Part shown: positions 55,871-62,682 of the stretch, piece by piece
Numbering within the stretch: position 1 is the stretch's first letter
Layout: each line of letters opens with the position of its first letter
NCBI RefSeq assembly: GCF_000763385.1
Contig: NZ_JQFA01000005.1
Coordinates: 236,082-300,081 of the forward strand
DNA length: 64,000 nucleotides
Direction of reading: 5' to 3'
DNA from: Leptolyngbya sp. KIOST-1
GTDB lineage: Bacteria > Cyanobacteriota > Cyanobacteriia > Phormidesmidales > Phormidesmidaceae
Position numbers and translations under genes: made by a program
The notes under the pieces: model-generated
What the model saw: the letters and a program-made list of their open reading frames with translations, nothing else
Told to the model about the DNA's origin: nothing
The model's database searches: none

Positions 55871-56572
55871 CTAACGTCGCGGCTGTCTTGACTTGGGGCC
55901 CATTAGCCCCAGCATTGGCCCCAAAATCAGCCCAAAGACAAAGCCCCCCGAGTGGGCCCAGTAAGCGATGCCGCCGCCTACACCGGTCTCACTGCTGAGG
56001 CTGGCGATGCTAAACAGCGCCTGCTGGGCAAACCAGAAGCCGAGGAAAAAGATGGCCGGGATGCGAACCGTGGTAAAAAAGATAATCAGCGGAATCAGGG
56101 TGACGATGTAGGCGCGAGGGAACCTGAGGATGTAGGCTCCCATCACCCCCGCGATCGCCCCGCTGGCTCCGATGGTGGGCACCGCAGAGGAGGGGTCAAA
56201 GCCCCACTGCGCCAGACCAGCCAGGGCCCCACAGCCCAAATAAAAAATCAAAAACTTGACATGCCCCAGCTGGTCTTCGATGTTGTTGCCAAACACCCAG
56301 AGGTAGAGCAGATTGCCCCCAATGTGAAAAATGCCGCCGTGGAGAAACTGGGACGACAGCAGCGTGATCCACTCTGTGGCCGGGGCCTCTAGTTCCCCCT
56401 GAAAGCTGGCCGTCAGCTGGGCGGGCACCAGCGCCCAGGCGTCAAAAAACTGGTCCAGCCCGGACTGCGACAGACCCAGCTGAAACACGAACACGGCAAT
56501 ATTCAGCCCAATCAGTCCGTAGGTGACGACCGGAGTAATGCTGACGGGATTGTCGTCACGGAGGGGAACCAC
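55871..56572 (-). CDS. Rhomboid-family intramembrane serine protease
   Basis: A 233-residue membrane protease with about six helices. The oxyanion/structure motif His78-Gly-Gly-x2-His83-x3-Asn87, nucleophile Ser137 in Gly-Ala-Ser-Gly and catalytic His207 in Trp-Ala-His-Ser-Gly-Gly are all present, so it should be active. It cleaves membrane-protein segments; substrates are unknown. The start is a GTG at 56572. No operon partner. Confidence 0.93.
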   Translation of the reverse strand: MVPLRDDNPVSITPVVTYGLIGLNIAVFVFQLGLSQSGLDQFFDAWALVPAQLTASFQGELEAPATEWITLLSSQFLHGGIFHIGGNLLYLWVFGNNIEDQLGHVKFLIFYLGCGALAGLAQWGFDPSSAVPTIGASGAIAGVMGAYILRFPRAYIVTLIPLIIFFTTVRIPAIFFLGFWFAQQALFSIASLSSETGVGGGIAYWAHSGGFVFGLILGPMLGLMGPKSRQPRR

Positions 56573-56695
56573 AGCGATACCTAATGCCTAAACGTAGAGT
56601 GAAGTCCCTATTGTAGAGACATTTTTTAACCAGCTAGGCAGCCAGATTCGCGGCCTAGTGCGGATCCCCTGTCGCTCAGGGGGCCTGATCCGGGA

Positions 56696-57628
56696 CTAAT
56701 CCTGGGCCACAATCTCAAGCCGACCCGCATCGCCATCCAGGCGGGCGATCGCCCCCACCGGCAGGGCGGCATTGCTGCCGTCGTGGCCGAAGGGCAGGTT
56801 GGCTACCACGGGAACACCCAGATCGCCCAGGCGATCGCGCAGCACCTCGGCGATCGCCAGACTGGGTACCCCTGGGGGCGGCTCACAGCGACTGAAGCGG
56901 CCTAGGGCAATGCCTTTTATCCCCGTCAGGTGGCCCGCCATCCGCCAGTGGGTCAGCAGGCGATCGATGCGGTAGGGGGCTTCGGTGACATCTTCAAAGG
57001 CTAGAATAGCGCCCCTCAGGTCGGGCTGATGGGGGGTGCCCAGCAGGTGGGTTGCCACCGTCAGGTTGGCGGGCCACAGCCGCCCCGTGGCCTGGCCCTG
57101 GGTCCACCCCTCCCCCTGCAGGGCAGGCAGCCTGTGGCCCATGACCAGGTTTTTCAGCCGCTGCTGCGACCAATCCGGCTCCGCCGCCAGGGTGGTGAGC
57201 AGGGGCCCGTGCACCCCAACTACCCCCTGGTGGCCGAGACTCCACAGCAGACTGGTGACATCGGAGAAGCCCACCAGCCACTTAGGGGCGAATGCCCTAG
57301 GCCACTGCCAGCCCTCCAGCAGTCGGGTGCCGCCGTAGCCCCCTCGGGCACAGAGAATGGCCCTGTAGGTCGGATCGGCCAGGGCCTGGCCGAGCTGCTG
57401 ACGGCGGTTGGCGTCTGACCCGGCCAGGTAGCCCCAGCGATCGCTGACGCCGGGACTGACATCTACCGTGAACCCCCAGCTGCGCCAGACTTCCAGGCCC
57501 TGGTTAAAGGCCTCCAGCTCCCGCAGCGCCCCGCTGGGAGCAATGACGCCCAGGCGATCGCCCGGCTGTAGCGGCGGTGGGTACCGCAGCGACGATGGGG
57601 GAGAAGAGACAGAAATATCGGCGTTCAA
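56696..57628 (-). CDS. LD-carboxypeptidase, peptidase family S66
   Basis: A 310-residue enzyme of the LdcA/MccF family that removes the terminal D-Ala from L-Lys/mDAP-D-Ala muropeptides in peptidoglycan recycling. Seen: Ala-Arg-Gly-Gly-Tyr-Gly-Gly, the nucleophile region Gly-Phe-Ser-Asp-Val-Thr, Phe-Glu-Asp-Val-Thr-Glu (catalytic Glu) and Pro-Phe-Gly-His-Asp (catalytic His). The start appears to be TTG at 57628. It is divergent from the hlip gene, sharing a 79-nt promoter gap. Confidence 0.92.
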   Translation of the reverse strand: MNADISVSSPPSSLRYPPPLQPGDRLGVIAPSGALRELEAFNQGLEVWRSWGFTVDVSPGVSDRWGYLAGSDANRRQQLGQALADPTYRAILCARGGYGGTRLLEGWQWPRAFAPKWLVGFSDVTSLLWSLGHQGVVGVHGPLLTTLAAEPDWSQQRLKNLVMGHRLPALQGEGWTQGQATGRLWPANLTVATHLLGTPHQPDLRGAILAFEDVTEAPYRIDRLLTHWRMAGHLTGIKGIALGRFSRCEPPPGVPSLAIAEVLRDRLGDLGVPVVANLPFGHDGSNAALPVGAIARLDGDAGRLEIVAQD

Positions 57629-57653
57629 CCCGCTAGCTCCAGCACAAATTCGC

Positions 57654-57659
57654 TATACT
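57654..57659 (+). promoter_or_regulatory. Candidate -10 box of the hlip gene
   Basis: TATACT, 49 nt upstream of the hlip start codon. No good -35 hexamer is at 17 nt, which fits an activator-dependent, light-stress promoter. The repeated TTAACAAA / TTCACAAT at 10-nt phase just downstream is only a weak match to HLR1. Confidence 0.35.
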
Positions 57660-57707
57660 TACTTAACAAATGTTCACAATTACGCCGAGTATTACAGGCC
57701 CGAGTCG

Positions 57708-57866
57708 ATGGTTAAACCCCCCTATGCTCCCGAAGCCCAAGAGTGGGGCTTTACCCCTACCGCCGAGAGCCTGAATGGACGGCTGGCCATGCTGGGTTTT
57801 GCCTTTGCGATCGCGATCGAAGCCCTCAGTGGCCAGGGAGTGCTGCACTTTTTAAACCTGATCTAG
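57708..57866 (+). CDS. hli: High-light-inducible protein (one-helix LHC-like)
   Basis: A 52-residue Hlip/SCP. One membrane helix carries the chlorophyll-binding signature Glu20-x2-Asn23-Gly-Arg-x-Ala-Met28. It binds chlorophyll and carotenoid and protects photosystem II assembly and chlorophyll synthesis under light stress. The long open frame upstream of the ATG (from 57468) is a shadow of the divergent gene. Its stop overlaps the convergent argF stop by 4 nt. Confidence 0.95.
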   Translation: MVKPPYAPEAQEWGFTPTAESLNGRLAMLGFAFAIAIEALSGQGVLHFLNLI

Positions 57867-58819
57867 CCTTTTGATTCACTCAGAACGCTGGCCAGCAGGG
57901 CCTTCTGAGCGTGCATACGGTTCTCCGCCTGGTCCCAAACTCGGGAGGCAGACCCCTCCATCACCGCGTGGGTGATTTCTTCGCCCCGGTGGGCGGGCAG
58001 GCAGTGCAGCACAATCGCATCGCCGCTGGCCTGTTCGAGCAGCGCCTCGTTCACCTGGTAGGGCTGAAAGACCGGCAGGCGATCGCCCGCCTCTTCCTCC
58101 TGCCCCATGCTGGCCCAGACATCGGTATAGAGCACCTGGGCATCTTTGACGGCCGCTTCGGGGTCGGTGGTGATCAGCACCTGGCCCGGCCCCAGCCCCT
58201 GGGCCTGCTCGACGATGGCGGGGAGAGGAGCATAGCCCGCTGGCCCGGCGATATTCACGTTCATGCCTGCCATCGCACAGCCCAGCAGCAGGGAGTGGGC
58301 CACATTGTTACCATCGCCCAGGTAGGTCAGGGTCAGTCCCTCTAGCTGGCCAAACTCCTCCTGGATGGTGAGCAGATCGGCCAGAATCTGGCAGGGATGC
58401 TCCAGATCGGTCAGTGCGTTGATGACGGGAATAGAGGCGTAGTCGGCAAACTCCTGTACCTCAGCCTGCTCAAACGTTCGCACGGCCACCACGTCGAGGT
58501 AGCGATCGAGCACCCGAGCGGTGTCGCTGGTAGGTTCGCCCCGCCCCACCTGGGTCACCCCGGCGTGCAGGTCGAGGACCTGCCCGCCCAACTGGTACAT
58601 CGCCACCGAAAAGCTGACGCGGGTGCGAGTTGACGCTTTGCGGAACAGCAGCCCCAGCACTTTCTGCGGAAACTGGGGGTGGTGCTTGCCCGCCTTCAGC
58701 TCGGTGGCAAAGGCGAGCAGCTCAGTCAGCTCGTCGGCGCTGAGATCGCTGAGGCTCAGCAGGTCGCGTCCGCTCAGGGGTGGCATGGCCATGGGCAAGC
58801 ACTCGTAAAAATAAGACAT
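57863..58819 (-). CDS. argF: Ornithine carbamoyltransferase
   Basis: A 318-residue enzyme forming citrulline from ornithine and carbamoyl phosphate in arginine synthesis. Diagnostic motifs are complete: Ser-Thr-Arg-Thr-Arg (63-67, carbamoyl phosphate), His-Pro-Cys-Gln, the Asp-Gly-Asn-Asn-Val-Ala-His-Ser segment and His-Cys-Leu-Pro. Met12 is an alternative start matching other ArgF proteins. The 5' part of the gene and its upstream region are repeated exactly in tandem (58924-59439); this copy is intact. Confidence 0.97.
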   Translation of the reverse strand: MSYFYECLPMAMPPLSGRDLLSLSDLSADELTELLAFATELKAGKHHPQFPQKVLGLLFRKASTRTRVSFSVAMYQLGGQVLDLHAGVTQVGRGEPTSDTARVLDRYLDVVAVRTFEQAEVQEFADYASIPVINALTDLEHPCQILADLLTIQEEFGQLEGLTLTYLGDGNNVAHSLLLGCAMAGMNVNIAGPAGYAPLPAIVEQAQGLGPGQVLITTDPEAAVKDAQVLYTDVWASMGQEEEAGDRLPVFQPYQVNEALLEQASGDAIVLHCLPAHRGEEITHAVMEGSASRVWDQAENRMHAQKALLASVLSESKG

Positions 58820-58923
58820 TAGCAGATTCTAGAGTGAGTGCTGCGCCAGGGTATCGCTAACCCACAAGCGATCAGAGTGCAGCACGAACGAAAGAAGCTG
58901 CTAATCGCGCGCAAAAAAGCCCC
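58408..58923. repeat. 516-bp tandem duplication, unit 1
   Basis: Begins inside argF (codon about 138) and runs through the start codon and 104 nt of upstream sequence. Unit 2 follows directly and appears identical along its whole length. The join shows a 3-bp overlap (CGG) shared by the left flank and the end of unit 2, the mark of microhomology-mediated duplication. Confidence 0.93.
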
Positions 58924-59335
58924 CGGTCAGTGCGTTGATGACGGGAATAGAGGCGTAGTCGGCAAACTCCTGTACCTCAGCCTGCTCAAACGTTCGCACG
59001 GCCACCACGTCGAGGTAGCGATCGAGCACCCGAGCGGTGTCGCTGGTAGGTTCGCCCCGCCCCACCTGGGTCACCCCGGCGTGCAGGTCGAGGACCTGCC
59101 CGCCCAACTGGTACATCGCCACCGAAAAGCTGACGCGGGTGCGAGTTGACGCTTTGCGGAACAGCAGCCCCAGCACTTTCTGCGGAAACTGGGGGTGGTG
59201 CTTGCCCGCCTTCAGCTCGGTGGCAAAGGCGAGCAGCTCAGTCAGCTCGTCGGCGCTGAGATCGCTGAGGCTCAGCAGGTCGCGTCCGCTCAGGGGTGGC
59301 ATGGCCATGGGCAAGCACTCGTAAAAATAAGACAT
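58901..59335 (-). pseudogene. argF: Truncated argF duplicate
   Basis: Identical to ArgF for the first 136 or so residues, which include the carbamoyl-phosphate motif Ser-Thr-Arg-Thr-Arg. It then continues Gly-Gly-Phe-Phe-Ala-Arg-Asp across the repeat junction and stops. The ornithine-binding domain is missing. It retains a copied promoter region, so a fragment may be made, but it cannot be catalytic. Confidence 0.92.
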
Positions 59336-59439
59336 TAGCAGATTCTAGAGTGAGTGCTGCGCCAGGGTATCGCTAACCCACAAGCGATCAGAGTGCAGCA
59401 CGAACGAAAGAAGCTGCTAATCGCGCGCAAAAAAGCCCC
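58924..59439. repeat. 516-bp tandem duplication, unit 2
   Basis: Second copy at constant offset 516. Its right end lies inside the stem of the transposase terminator (59435-59454), so the duplication arose after the island was in place. It holds a truncated argF. Confidence 0.93.
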
Positions 59440-59454
59440 GGAGGGGGCCGGGGC
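59429..59454 (-). terminator. Intrinsic terminator of the transposase gene
   Basis: Stem GCCCCGG / CCGGGGC (59435-59441 and 59448-59454) with a 6-nt loop, followed on the minus strand by six T (59434-59429). It lies 28 nt past the transposase stop codon. Half of the stem is included in the 516-bp duplication unit. Confidence 0.88.
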
Positions 59455-59482
59455 GAGGGAATCTAAATTGGGCCTCAGGGTG

Positions 59483-60676
59483 CTACAGGGCGGCCAGCAG
59501 CTCGCGGTAGAGGTCTTTAACGATGCGTGAGACGACTTTCATTACGGCCTGTTTGTAGGGCATCTCTCCCAGGGACTGGTAGTAGTCGGCGTGGCTGCGA
59601 AGCTTGGGCGGCTGGGCTAACCCTCTGGGGCCAGAGATGACGATTTTGGTTTGGACGTGCAGGTAGAGAGCCGTTCTAGCCACCTTTGAGCCTGCGGGCT
59701 TGTGGCGGCGCTCTTGGCCGGATTGGTAGGCCTGGGTGCCAAGGCCCAGGGCCAGGCGGAACGCGCCCAGGCTTCGGTTTCGGCGGTGATAGCGACCCTT
59801 TTCGCTGGGTGCTTTGGTTTTGATGGGCTGACCGTCTTCCCCTAGAAATTGGCTTAGGGGGTAAATGCGGCTGAGGATGACGGCGCGCGTCATCTCACCA
59901 AACCCGAAGGCGTTGAAGACGGCGTGATAGGGCTTGAACTGAGACGACTCCAGCAGGGCGCTAATTTTTTCCTCGTAGGGAAGCTGCTGCCGCTCCAGCT
60001 CACAGATCTGAGCGGCCAGGGCTCGGCTTAGATCGGTAAGGCCGGTGCCGATGGTAGCGTCGAGCTGGGCCTGGCGGCGGGCGGTCGTGTTGGTTGGCTG
60101 GCCCGCAATAAAGCGCCACAGGGCCGGGGGTTTGGGGTAGAGCCAGTCTCGATTCTGCTGAGGCTTTTTGCCGGAGGCCGTGCGGCACACCTCCGGCCAT
60201 TCGTGGCTGAGCAGCTGCCACAGCCGCCGCTGATGGTTTCCGGTCATGCGGGTAAGAAACTGATGGTGCAGGGTAGCCGCCCGCAAGTCTTCGGCGAAGT
60301 CGCTCAGGAATGCCGATGCCTTATCCAGATTTAGGGCACCGTAGAGGGCCAGAAAGGCCGCGTCGTAACGGTCGGTTTTGTTGGCTACGCCGGAGTAGGC
60401 TTTTAGGGCCGTAACTCGCTTAGGATTGACCCTGAGCACGGTTTTACCGTTGGACTTGAGGGTATCGATCCAGATTTTGGAGTAGTCGCCGGTTGGTTCC
60501 AGCACGTAGATATCGCCCAGCTCTAACAGCGTCTGCACGCCGCTTAGATTGCTGAGCAGGGTTACCGGGGTGTAGGACCGGGCAAATTGGGCCAGGTCGC
60601 CGGGGATGCTGTGACTGTCGACGGCACAGCAAAGAATTGAGGTCTTAGCCACCTCAACACCGATTATGGAAGGCAT
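59483..60676 (-). CDS. IS110-like transposase (RuvC-type DEDD family) with Glu in first catalytic position
   Basis: A 397-residue protein with an N-terminal RuvC-like domain. The motifs Gly-Val-Glu8-Val-Ala-Lys, Leu-Glu60-Pro-Thr-Gly and Lys-Thr-Asp102-Arg-Tyr-Asp105-Ala correspond to the DEDD set, with Glu8 in place of the first Asp. The C-terminal transposase_20 part has Tyr-Gln-Ser-Gly ... Gly-Ser-Lys-Val-Ala-Arg-Thr-Ala-Leu-Tyr-Leu, containing the conserved Ser. IS110 enzymes are guided by a structured RNA from the element's non-coding end. The 225-nt leader upstream, bounded by a hammerhead ribozyme, is the place to look for it. Confidence 0.88.
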   Translation of the reverse strand: MPSIIGVEVAKTSILCCAVDSHSIPGDLAQFARSYTPVTLLSNLSGVQTLLELGDIYVLEPTGDYSKIWIDTLKSNGKTVLRVNPKRVTALKAYSGVANKTDRYDAAFLALYGALNLDKASAFLSDFAEDLRAATLHHQFLTRMTGNHQRRLWQLLSHEWPEVCRTASGKKPQQNRDWLYPKPPALWRFIAGQPTNTTARRQAQLDATIGTGLTDLSRALAAQICELERQQLPYEEKISALLESSQFKPYHAVFNAFGFGEMTRAVILSRIYPLSQFLGEDGQPIKTKAPSEKGRYHRRNRSLGAFRLALGLGTQAYQSGQERRHKPAGSKVARTALYLHVQTKIVISGPRGLAQPPKLRSHADYYQSLGEMPYKQAVMKVVSRIVKDLYRELLAAL

Positions 60677-60901
60677 GGTTTACAACTACCTATGTCACGA
60701 TTTATTGAAGCTCCGGGGCTCGGGGCCGCCGTGTAGCACGTCGCTCTCAGACCGTTAGTCGATAACCGCCTTGGGTGAAGCACTGGGCTGTTTGGCAGCA
60801 TTATTGGAGCGTGAAAACGCAATCTGCTAAAAGCCCCAGCCCAGAGACGGAAAGTAACCAGGGCGCTGGGGTTGGAATCCGGCACCGGGCAGTTACCCCG
60901 C
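60677..60901 (-). ncRNA. Structured transposase leader, candidate IS110 guide RNA
   Basis: 225 nt between the ribozyme cleavage site and the transposase ATG, with no ORF. It contains a hairpin CCCCA-GC-GCCC / GGGC-TGGGG (60871-60834) followed by TTTT (60832-60829), which could also attenuate transcription, and further short stems (GCGTTTTCACGC near 60819). In the IS110 group the bridge RNA is encoded in the 5' non-coding end, with similar length. Assignment is inferred from position and structure only. Confidence 0.45.
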
Positions 60902-60947
60902 GACGGCCACGGCGGGCCGTTTCGTCCTTCAGGACTCATCAGGCGGG
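60896..60947 (-). ncRNA. Type I hammerhead ribozyme
   Basis: On the minus strand, in order: stem I strand CCCGC (60947-60943), core CTGATGA (60942-60936), stem II GTCC-TGAA-GGAC (60935-60924), core GAA (60923-60921), stem III ACGGCC-CGCCGT-GGCCGT (60920-60903), cleavage nucleotide C (60902), stem I return strand GCGGG (60901-60897). Every stem pair is Watson-Crick and all conserved core bases are present. The open end at stem I makes it type I, with self-cleavage after GUC between 60902 and 60901. It starts one nucleotide after the stop codon of the gene at 60949-61230. Confidence 0.95.
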
Positions 60948-60948
60948 T

Positions 60949-61230
60949 TTATTTTGAGTCTTCGTCGGCGATCGCCCGGTAGGTTTCCAGGGCCTGGGCG
61001 GCGAGCTTGTAAGCGGCCAGGGCCTGGGCGGCGATCGCGGCGATTCCCTCCGGTGGAGTATCGCGGTAGCGGTTGAAACCCTGGCGACGAGCTTCGGCAA
61101 TCAGCTCGTCTCGGCTCAACTCAGCCCAGGGGCCCAGGTCCTGAACTTCATCGGCCAGCCACTCAACCGCCAGCAGGTGGGCGGCGATACAGTCGAGAAC
61201 TTCGGTGGGGATGCCGTTAATAGTGCTCAT
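60949..61230 (-). CDS. Small helical protein of the island
   Basis: 93 residues from the ATG at 61230, preceded by a GAGGAG site; the longer frame to 61332 overlaps the upstream gene and has an unnatural N-terminus. It overlaps the preceding gene by 14 nt, so translation is coupled. Helical, Ala-rich, with Trp-Leu-Ala-Asp-Glu-Val and a C-terminal Ala/Tyr helix. No family recognised. The hammerhead begins one nucleotide after its TAA, so ribozyme cleavage would form the 3' end of its message. Confidence 0.75.
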   Translation of the reverse strand: MSTINGIPTEVLDCIAAHLLAVEWLADEVQDLGPWAELSRDELIAEARRQGFNRYRDTPPEGIAAIAAQALAAYKLAAQALETYRAIADEDSK

Positions 61231-61801
61231 GAAGCTCCTCATAGTCGGGGTCAGCAGCGGTGGGGATGTCGTCGGGGGAAGGGGGAAGCCAGGCGGGCCA
61301 TGGGGGCAGCACGGTGGTAGACGGTGAAGCACCAGTCACGCGGCCAGTCCCACGTTCTGGGAACTCGACATAGGTAACGACCGGGGGCGCCGGGTGGTGC
61401 AGCTCGGCCCGCAGCTGCGCCACCCGGGCCAGCGTGCCGGTGATGAGGTCGCGCAGCTGGTCACCGGGGGTATTGATCACGGTGTCGATCGCGCTTTTGG
61501 CCCAGCGCTCGAAGGTATCGGCGTGGTCCTGGGGGTAGGGATGGAACAGGGCGGCTTCATTGGCGGCCAGCTGCAGGGCGATGTAGAGAACGGCGATCGC
61601 GTCCAGCAGCCGGGGCGTGTCGTTCTCAAATTCCGCCGGGTCGAGCACCAGGCGAATAGACTCGGCGGTGGCGTGGAGGCAGTCAGAAAGGTCCTTGGGG
61701 CTTTCGTAGAGGCCGTTGTTGAGGCAGTTGAGGGTGTCGAGCAGTTCGCGGATCGCGTCGGTGCTCCAGGGGGGGAGGAAGTAGGGGCGTCCTGCGGTCA
61801 T
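61217..61801 (-). CDS. Island protein of unknown function
   Basis: 194 residues, with AAGGA 8 nt upstream of the ATG at 61801. The N-terminal two thirds are helical (Trp-Ser-Thr-Asp-Ala-Ile-Arg-Glu-Leu-Leu-Asp-Thr; Ala-Ile-Ala-Val-Leu-Tyr-Ile-Ala-Leu-Gln); the C-terminus is Pro-rich and acidic. No signal peptide or motif. First gene of the pair that ends at the hammerhead ribozyme. Typical of uncharacterised cyanobacterial mobile-element proteins. Confidence 0.72.
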   Translation of the reverse strand: MTAGRPYFLPPWSTDAIRELLDTLNCLNNGLYESPKDLSDCLHATAESIRLVLDPAEFENDTPRLLDAIAVLYIALQLAANEAALFHPYPQDHADTFERWAKSAIDTVINTPGDQLRDLITGTLARVAQLRAELHHPAPPVVTYVEFPERGTGRVTGASPSTTVLPPWPAWLPPSPDDIPTAADPDYEELHEHY

Positions 61802-62055
61802 AGAGGGTTTCCTTTTGAGTTAGGTTGGGAGTGGCCCCCCGTGGGGGGCCATGATTCAGTGGTTCCTTTAGTGCTGCTGAGTCTATTGGTAGCAGGGCGG
61901 GGGAGTGTATTAGCTGGTAACTCTTGGCTCCCCTGGCTCGGCCTATAGGCGGGCTGTACGTCGGCGGCATTTCGCCAAGCGCATCTCACCAAACTTTTAC
62001 CTATCCGGTGGGGTGGTTGCCCTGGCCCCAGGTCCGTGGCCCTTGCCGGTGGGAG
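61802..62055. other. Structured intergenic region of the island
   Basis: 254 nt holding a perfect 9-bp hairpin TGGCCCCCC-GT-GGGGGGCCA (61832-61851), 31 nt upstream of the 61801 start codon. Further GC-rich repeats of GGTGGG/CCTGGCCCC type occur near 62010-62055. No ORF. A control hairpin, or an origin- or packaging-type site, is possible. Confidence 0.5.
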
Positions 62056-62289
62056 TCAGTAGTCGTTTTCTCTCACCTCGAATTGGTCGCCGGCGTCGGG
62101 GTTGGTGGTGGCCAGCTGGCGGATTAGGGCCGCGGCGTGAGACTTGTAGGCAAAGGTGGCCACCGGGGAGAGCACGCGGGTGCGCGGGTCGCGGTGGACC
62201 ACTAGCCAGGGGAATCGGGGTACCCTCAGGGTGTCTTGCACTCTCGTGGATGGCTCCGCTACGGCGGGGCTTTTTTGTTGGGTTGGCAT
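62056..62289 (-). CDS. Small island protein, unknown
   Basis: 77 residues with Pro-Trp-Leu-Val-Val-His-Arg-Asp-Pro and a C-terminal Glu-Val-Arg-Glu-Asn-Asp-Tyr. It is 3 nt downstream of the gene ending at 62293, so probably co-translated. Its first about 13 codons overlap a strong plus-strand terminator hairpin, so the start may lie further in. No family recognised. Confidence 0.6.
   Translation of the reverse strand: MPTQQKSPAVAEPSTRVQDTLRVPRFPWLVVHRDPRTRVLSPVATFAYKSHAAALIRQLATTNPDAGDQFEVRENDY
62253..62276 (+). terminator. Plus-strand intrinsic terminator with UACG tetraloop
   Basis: Stem GCTCCGC / GCGGGGC (62253-62259 and 62264-62270, one G-T pair) capped by the very stable TACG tetraloop, then six T (62271-62276). 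No plus-strand protein gene precedes it, so it may end an antisense or small RNA. Confidence 0.6.
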
Positions 62290-62292
62290 GGG

Positions 62293-62514
62293 CTATTCCT
62301 CGGGTTTTGTTCGACGTGTTTGGACATCGCCAGTGGCCAGGGCGATTAACTCGTCAAGTCGTTCTACAAAATCAAACTCTTCTACGCAGGGAGCGTCATC
62401 TAGAGGCGCTGGTGACATGCCACCAAGAAGCAGAGCCTTTAGGGCATGCACTTCCCTAAGAGTTAAATCGAGCGAGTACAGCGGGATGGGGTATTCCTCT
62501 TTTTCCATTTCCAT
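62293..62514 (-). CDS. Small acidic island protein
   Basis: The frame is open to 62676, but upstream codons cover the tRNA-like sequence and a palindrome, so the ATG at 62514 (or 62508) is the likely start, giving 73 residues. Acidic, with Leu-Thr-Leu-Arg-Glu-Val-His-Ala-Leu-Lys-Ala-Leu-Leu. No ribosome site is clear. It is probably the first gene of the minus-strand series. Confidence 0.6.
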   Translation of the reverse strand: MEMEKEEYPIPLYSLDLTLREVHALKALLLGGMSPAPLDDAPCVEEFDFVERLDELIALATGDVQTRRTKPEE

Positions 62515-62522
62515 AGAGGGAA

Positions 62523-62540
62523 CGGGGGCGATCGCCCCCG
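62523..62540. repeat. HIP1-centred perfect palindrome
   Basis: CGGGGGCGATCGCCCCCG, 18 bp, just upstream of the small gene start at 62514 and 22 nt past the 3' end of the tRNA-like sequence. It could form a stem in RNA; the symmetry extends the common HIP1 octamer by five bases each side. Confidence 0.6.
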
Positions 62541-62562
62541 GCGAAACTCTGACTGACAGGGG

Positions 62563-62619
62563 TGGCCAGGGTGGGAGTCGAACCCACCACCGCCATGCGG
62601 CGGGCTGCCGAGACTGGCC
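62563..62619 (-). tRNA. tRNA-like remnant, 57 nt
   Basis: On the minus strand: 5' GGCCAGT pairs (6 of 7) with 3' CCTGGCC before a discriminator A. A perfect T arm GTGGG-TTCGACT-CCCAC adjoins it. Only 25 nt lie between acceptor and T arm, holding one hairpin CCGCC-GCAT-GGCGG instead of D and anticodon arms. About 16 nt short of a tRNA, so probably a degenerate tRNA or an attachment-site-like tRNA 3' end carried by the island. Confidence 0.5.
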
Positions 62620-62682
62620 AGGAATGCCGGGAGGAGAGTTAACCCCCGGCGTGAGATCCGACGTTTGATGCTTCACACCTTA

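Noticed and set aside
57468..57707. N-terminal extension of the hlip frame.
   Set aside because: It lies antisense to the LD-carboxypeptidase gene and its promoter; the ATG at 57708 gives a normal-length Hlip.
61394..61948. Plus-strand 184-codon frame in the island.
   Set aside because: Gly/Val-rich antisense shadow of the gene 61217-61801, which has a good ribosome site.
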